From Ascidia mentula (Eukaryota > Chordata > Ascidiacea > Phlebobranchia > Ascidiidae): a stretch of DNA of 64,000 nt. The notes under the pieces are model-generated. The model did not search any database, had not been told where the DNA came from, and saw nothing but the letters and a program-made list of their open reading frames with translations. Of the stretch, positions 61,701-64,000 are shown in pieces. The stretch covers positions 4,717,001 through 4,781,000 of the forward strand of contig OX387204.1 in assembly GCA_947561715.1 (NCBI GenBank), written 5' to 3'. Numbering within the stretch: the stretch's first letter is position 1; each line of letters starts with the position of its first letter. Both the position numbers and the translations under genes were made by a program.

Positions 61701-63900
61701 ATGAAATTGATGGAGTCTATTTGTGCACAAGATTTGTCGTCATCAGGCATCGCGTGTTTTGATAAGGAGGAGAAACCGAGGCGAGAAGTAACATCACCAA
61801 GCGAAGGTTTTACACCCCAGTCACTGGTCAACGGTCATCTTATGCAATCTGGTCCACTCAAGCGCCGCAACCAAACCACATCGCCGGTGCCCTACACAAA
61901 GAAGGAACGCATTCTCAAGGCGCTCTCCAACTCGCCAAAACATACGGAATCAGATGGGATCGAAACCGATGTCAGCAAGCGCCCTCCGATGCATCCTGTT
62001 GGTCGAAAGCGCACGCTACGGGAGGCGATTGATTACTTAGAATCCGGTAAATTCCAACGGCAGGCGAACGCGGGCCCAGACGATCGCGAAGCACCCAACT
62101 CGGGAAGAATAAGCCCGGTATCCCCCTCCAAGTGTACGTGGCTTCTGGTTAACGAAGAGGGAACCGTAATTCTGAAAGCCCCAGCTTCCAGCCACAACCA
62201 AGTAAGTTGCAAATGATTTTTTTATCGCAGACAGACGCTGCTGTAAGTTTTTAGTTTTGCAAATAATTAACAGACTTGTCTGCATAGCCATGAATGTTTC
62301 AATTGACATTAAAATAAGAATATTCGTTCAATTAGTGTTGCCTTTGCGCAGATTAAAAGATCTACTAAACCACCACCGGACGTACAAAGTCGTGTCGATC
62401 AAGGTCATAGCGTTGACCTCACCTTGTCGCCTTCAACGATGCGCAGCTGCTGTCCGTGCAGTGCCGTTGAACAGCCGCGTTCTCGCCATGAAAGGAACTG
62501 TGAGCCACTCGACCTCTCAGCAAAATGCGAGGTATCACCGGTCTCGCCTGTTGTCAAAAGGGAAATCGCAGAGGCCGATGAGTTTCCTGATGAATCGAAC
62601 GAAAATCGCCCGCGCAAATTGGCCTTTTCGGTGCGCGACATCATGTCCAAGTCTTCTCCCACAAGAAAGTACAAACCTCCCAGTCAAGGATTCAGGTTTA
62701 GCAATGACCGAAATGAAGCTGACTTACAAGAACACGGTAAGTCATCTCCCAAATGACGGTTGATAATTCCTTTTCAAACAACAAATCCTAATTGGGTTTT
62801 GTAATGTATTGTCGAGCAGACCTCAAACCACCTGCGTTGACAAGACCCCAAGTGCTGCCCCTTCCTCCGAGCATATTAAATGGAATCAGTTCACACTTCA
62901 TTTCCACATCTTCGGGAAAGCTCCCCCGGCAGTCGGCTCATTCCCCGCACTCAAACTTGTCCTCGCCGGCGTCATCCCCGCGCTCCCAACAAAGTGTGGC
63001 ATCAGTTGCCGATCGCCTTCCATGGAATGGAGCCCGAGTATCATACAATACCGACTCAGCTTACGGTATGCACAATTATTTGTCTATTTGCTAAGTTTAA
63101 AGCTTTGCGAAGAGGCGGATTATATGTATTACTGGGTAGTTCTTGGGCAGATTTATGGTGCCAACACACCTTGTATATAGACGTGTTAACATGACTCCTG
63201 CGTTCGACTTTATGGGCGTACACAGTGTAAGACACGATCAGGCTTCGTCGGGTGTTTTCGCCGTGACATGGCACATTCTACGTTTTACCTATAAACGCGC
63301 CCAACATAAAATATGCGGATGTTTGGACGATGTTAACACTCTTACACGAAGCAATGAGACGTCCGACGGTTCCCTTAAGGCGCCCAAAGTCACAAGTTCG
63401 GCCGCACCCATCCCTGCCCTAAACTAAACAGACGCGGCCGTCGCGGCGACCGAAAAACGCATTTAAAGTGGGATGGTTTGGTCGTTAACGGGAGGTTCCA
63501 TTTCAATAGCGCGTCTGAGCCGCCCCCACTTGGCAGATGGTCTGTGTGTGCGCACGAGCAGCTTATTTTAAACGTGGGCGTGCCGGCTCCGGTCTCTGCT
63601 AATCGTTGCCACCAGATAAGGTGGCCCCCAACGCCCGCACAATGGAAAATAGCTCACTACAGATTGGACTGAACATCGTTGTTACTTTAATTCGCATGTT
63701 GGTCACGTTGTTAATGTAGCGTTTCTTTGCGCAGGTTCATCACCTGAAGAAGGCTTCGGCTCCCACCTTGACTTTCGACGCTACCGTCGCCAAAGTCTCA
63801 GTCCCCATTCACCGGCGTCCCCGGAGAACTTGGCCCAGTCTGCCATGATGTTGGGGCCCGTGCCAAACTTGTACATGTTCCTAGCGGGTCAAAATTTCAG
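61701..63900 (+). CDS. Transcription-factor-like protein with CtBP and Groucho motifs, 4 exons, 3' end beyond the window
   Basis: Exons 61701–62201, 62352–62736, 62820–63065 and 63735–63900 (donor at 63901); phases are consistent through 432 codons plus 2 nt. Start chosen at MKLMESICAQDL, the first ATG after an in-frame non-ATG stretch. The protein is Ser/Pro-rich and basic, with an extended PLDLSAK (PxDLS, a CtBP-binding motif) at about residue 217 and LAFSVRDIMSKS at about 255 (engrailed-homology-1-like, Groucho/TLE-binding). No DNA-binding domain is seen yet; it should lie downstream. The second motif resembles FEZF (LAFSIERIM), but its position deep in the protein does not, so no family is named. 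Inferred role: a developmental repressor. Confidence 0.7.
63066..63734 (+). other. Intron 3 of the transcription-factor-like gene
   Basis: Begins GTATGC and ends TTTGCGCAG. It is 669 bp, long for this window. Open stretches inside it are not supported as exons. Confidence 0.6.
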
Positions 63901-64000
63901 GTGAGCACCCTCTTGGTTTTGTGTCACAGGCGTATCGCTACCCGAAAGGCGCTGGTAATCGGACGGTCCCATTATCGTGGGATCTCGCTGTCTGTTGCGA

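Overview
This is a eukaryotic, animal nuclear window. Genes are split by short GT–AG introns (about 35–550 bp), and several encoded proteins are typical metazoan orthologues: CCT5, RAB33B, the MYST acetyltransferase KAT7, a J-domain protein and an ankyrin-repeat protein. The AT-rich, compact layout and the vertebrate-like sequence of these proteins suggest an invertebrate deuterostome, perhaps an ascidian tunicate. The species cannot be proven from the sequence. Gene models below were built by hand from splice signals and codon phase; where all exon phases close I say so.

Layout. (1) 1–12.7 kb: a 12-exon gene related to the bacterial VioB/RebD ferritin-like iminophenylpyruvate dimer synthases, followed by a decayed tandem copy and two further fragments of the same duplicated segment, then an intact four-exon gene for a small secreted protein (10.9–11.9 kb). 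(2) 12.9–15 kb: a hAT-type MITE and a perfect 184-bp inverted repeat. (3) 15.3–25.7 kb: a dense gene block with a small zinc-ribbon protein (minus) divergent from CCT5 (plus), a membrane-anchored J protein, a tiny secreted-peptide gene (minus), a secreted protein made of 22-residue WYD repeats (minus) and RAB33B. (4) 26,493–47,134: a 20.6-kb giant DNA transposon bounded by a 6-bp target-site duplication (TCCATG). It has ~5-kb inverted arms, each made of a ~271-bp unique terminus plus about 25 copies of a ~206-bp repeat. Its single large gene joins an SGNH-hydrolase domain, a 19-residue repeat domain, a PHD finger, a DDE-like transposase, a Ulp1-type (C48) protease and a USP-type (C19) deubiquitinase. 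(5) 47.2–53 kb: an 11-exon ankyrin gene whose ATG lies 62 bp beyond the transposon target site, convergent with KAT7 on the minus strand. (6) 54.8–64 kb: a terminal exon of an unrecognised gene (minus), then a long, more GC- and CpG-rich, apparently non-coding stretch leading to the 5' part of a transcription-factor-like gene with CtBP- and Groucho-binding motifs, cut by the window end.

The most unusual content is the giant transposon. Its transposase is linked to de-SUMOylation-like and deubiquitination-like peptidases and a chromatin reader, suggesting an element that manipulates host ubiquitin/SUMO signalling. The VioB-like animal gene and the repeat-built secreted protein are the next most unusual items.
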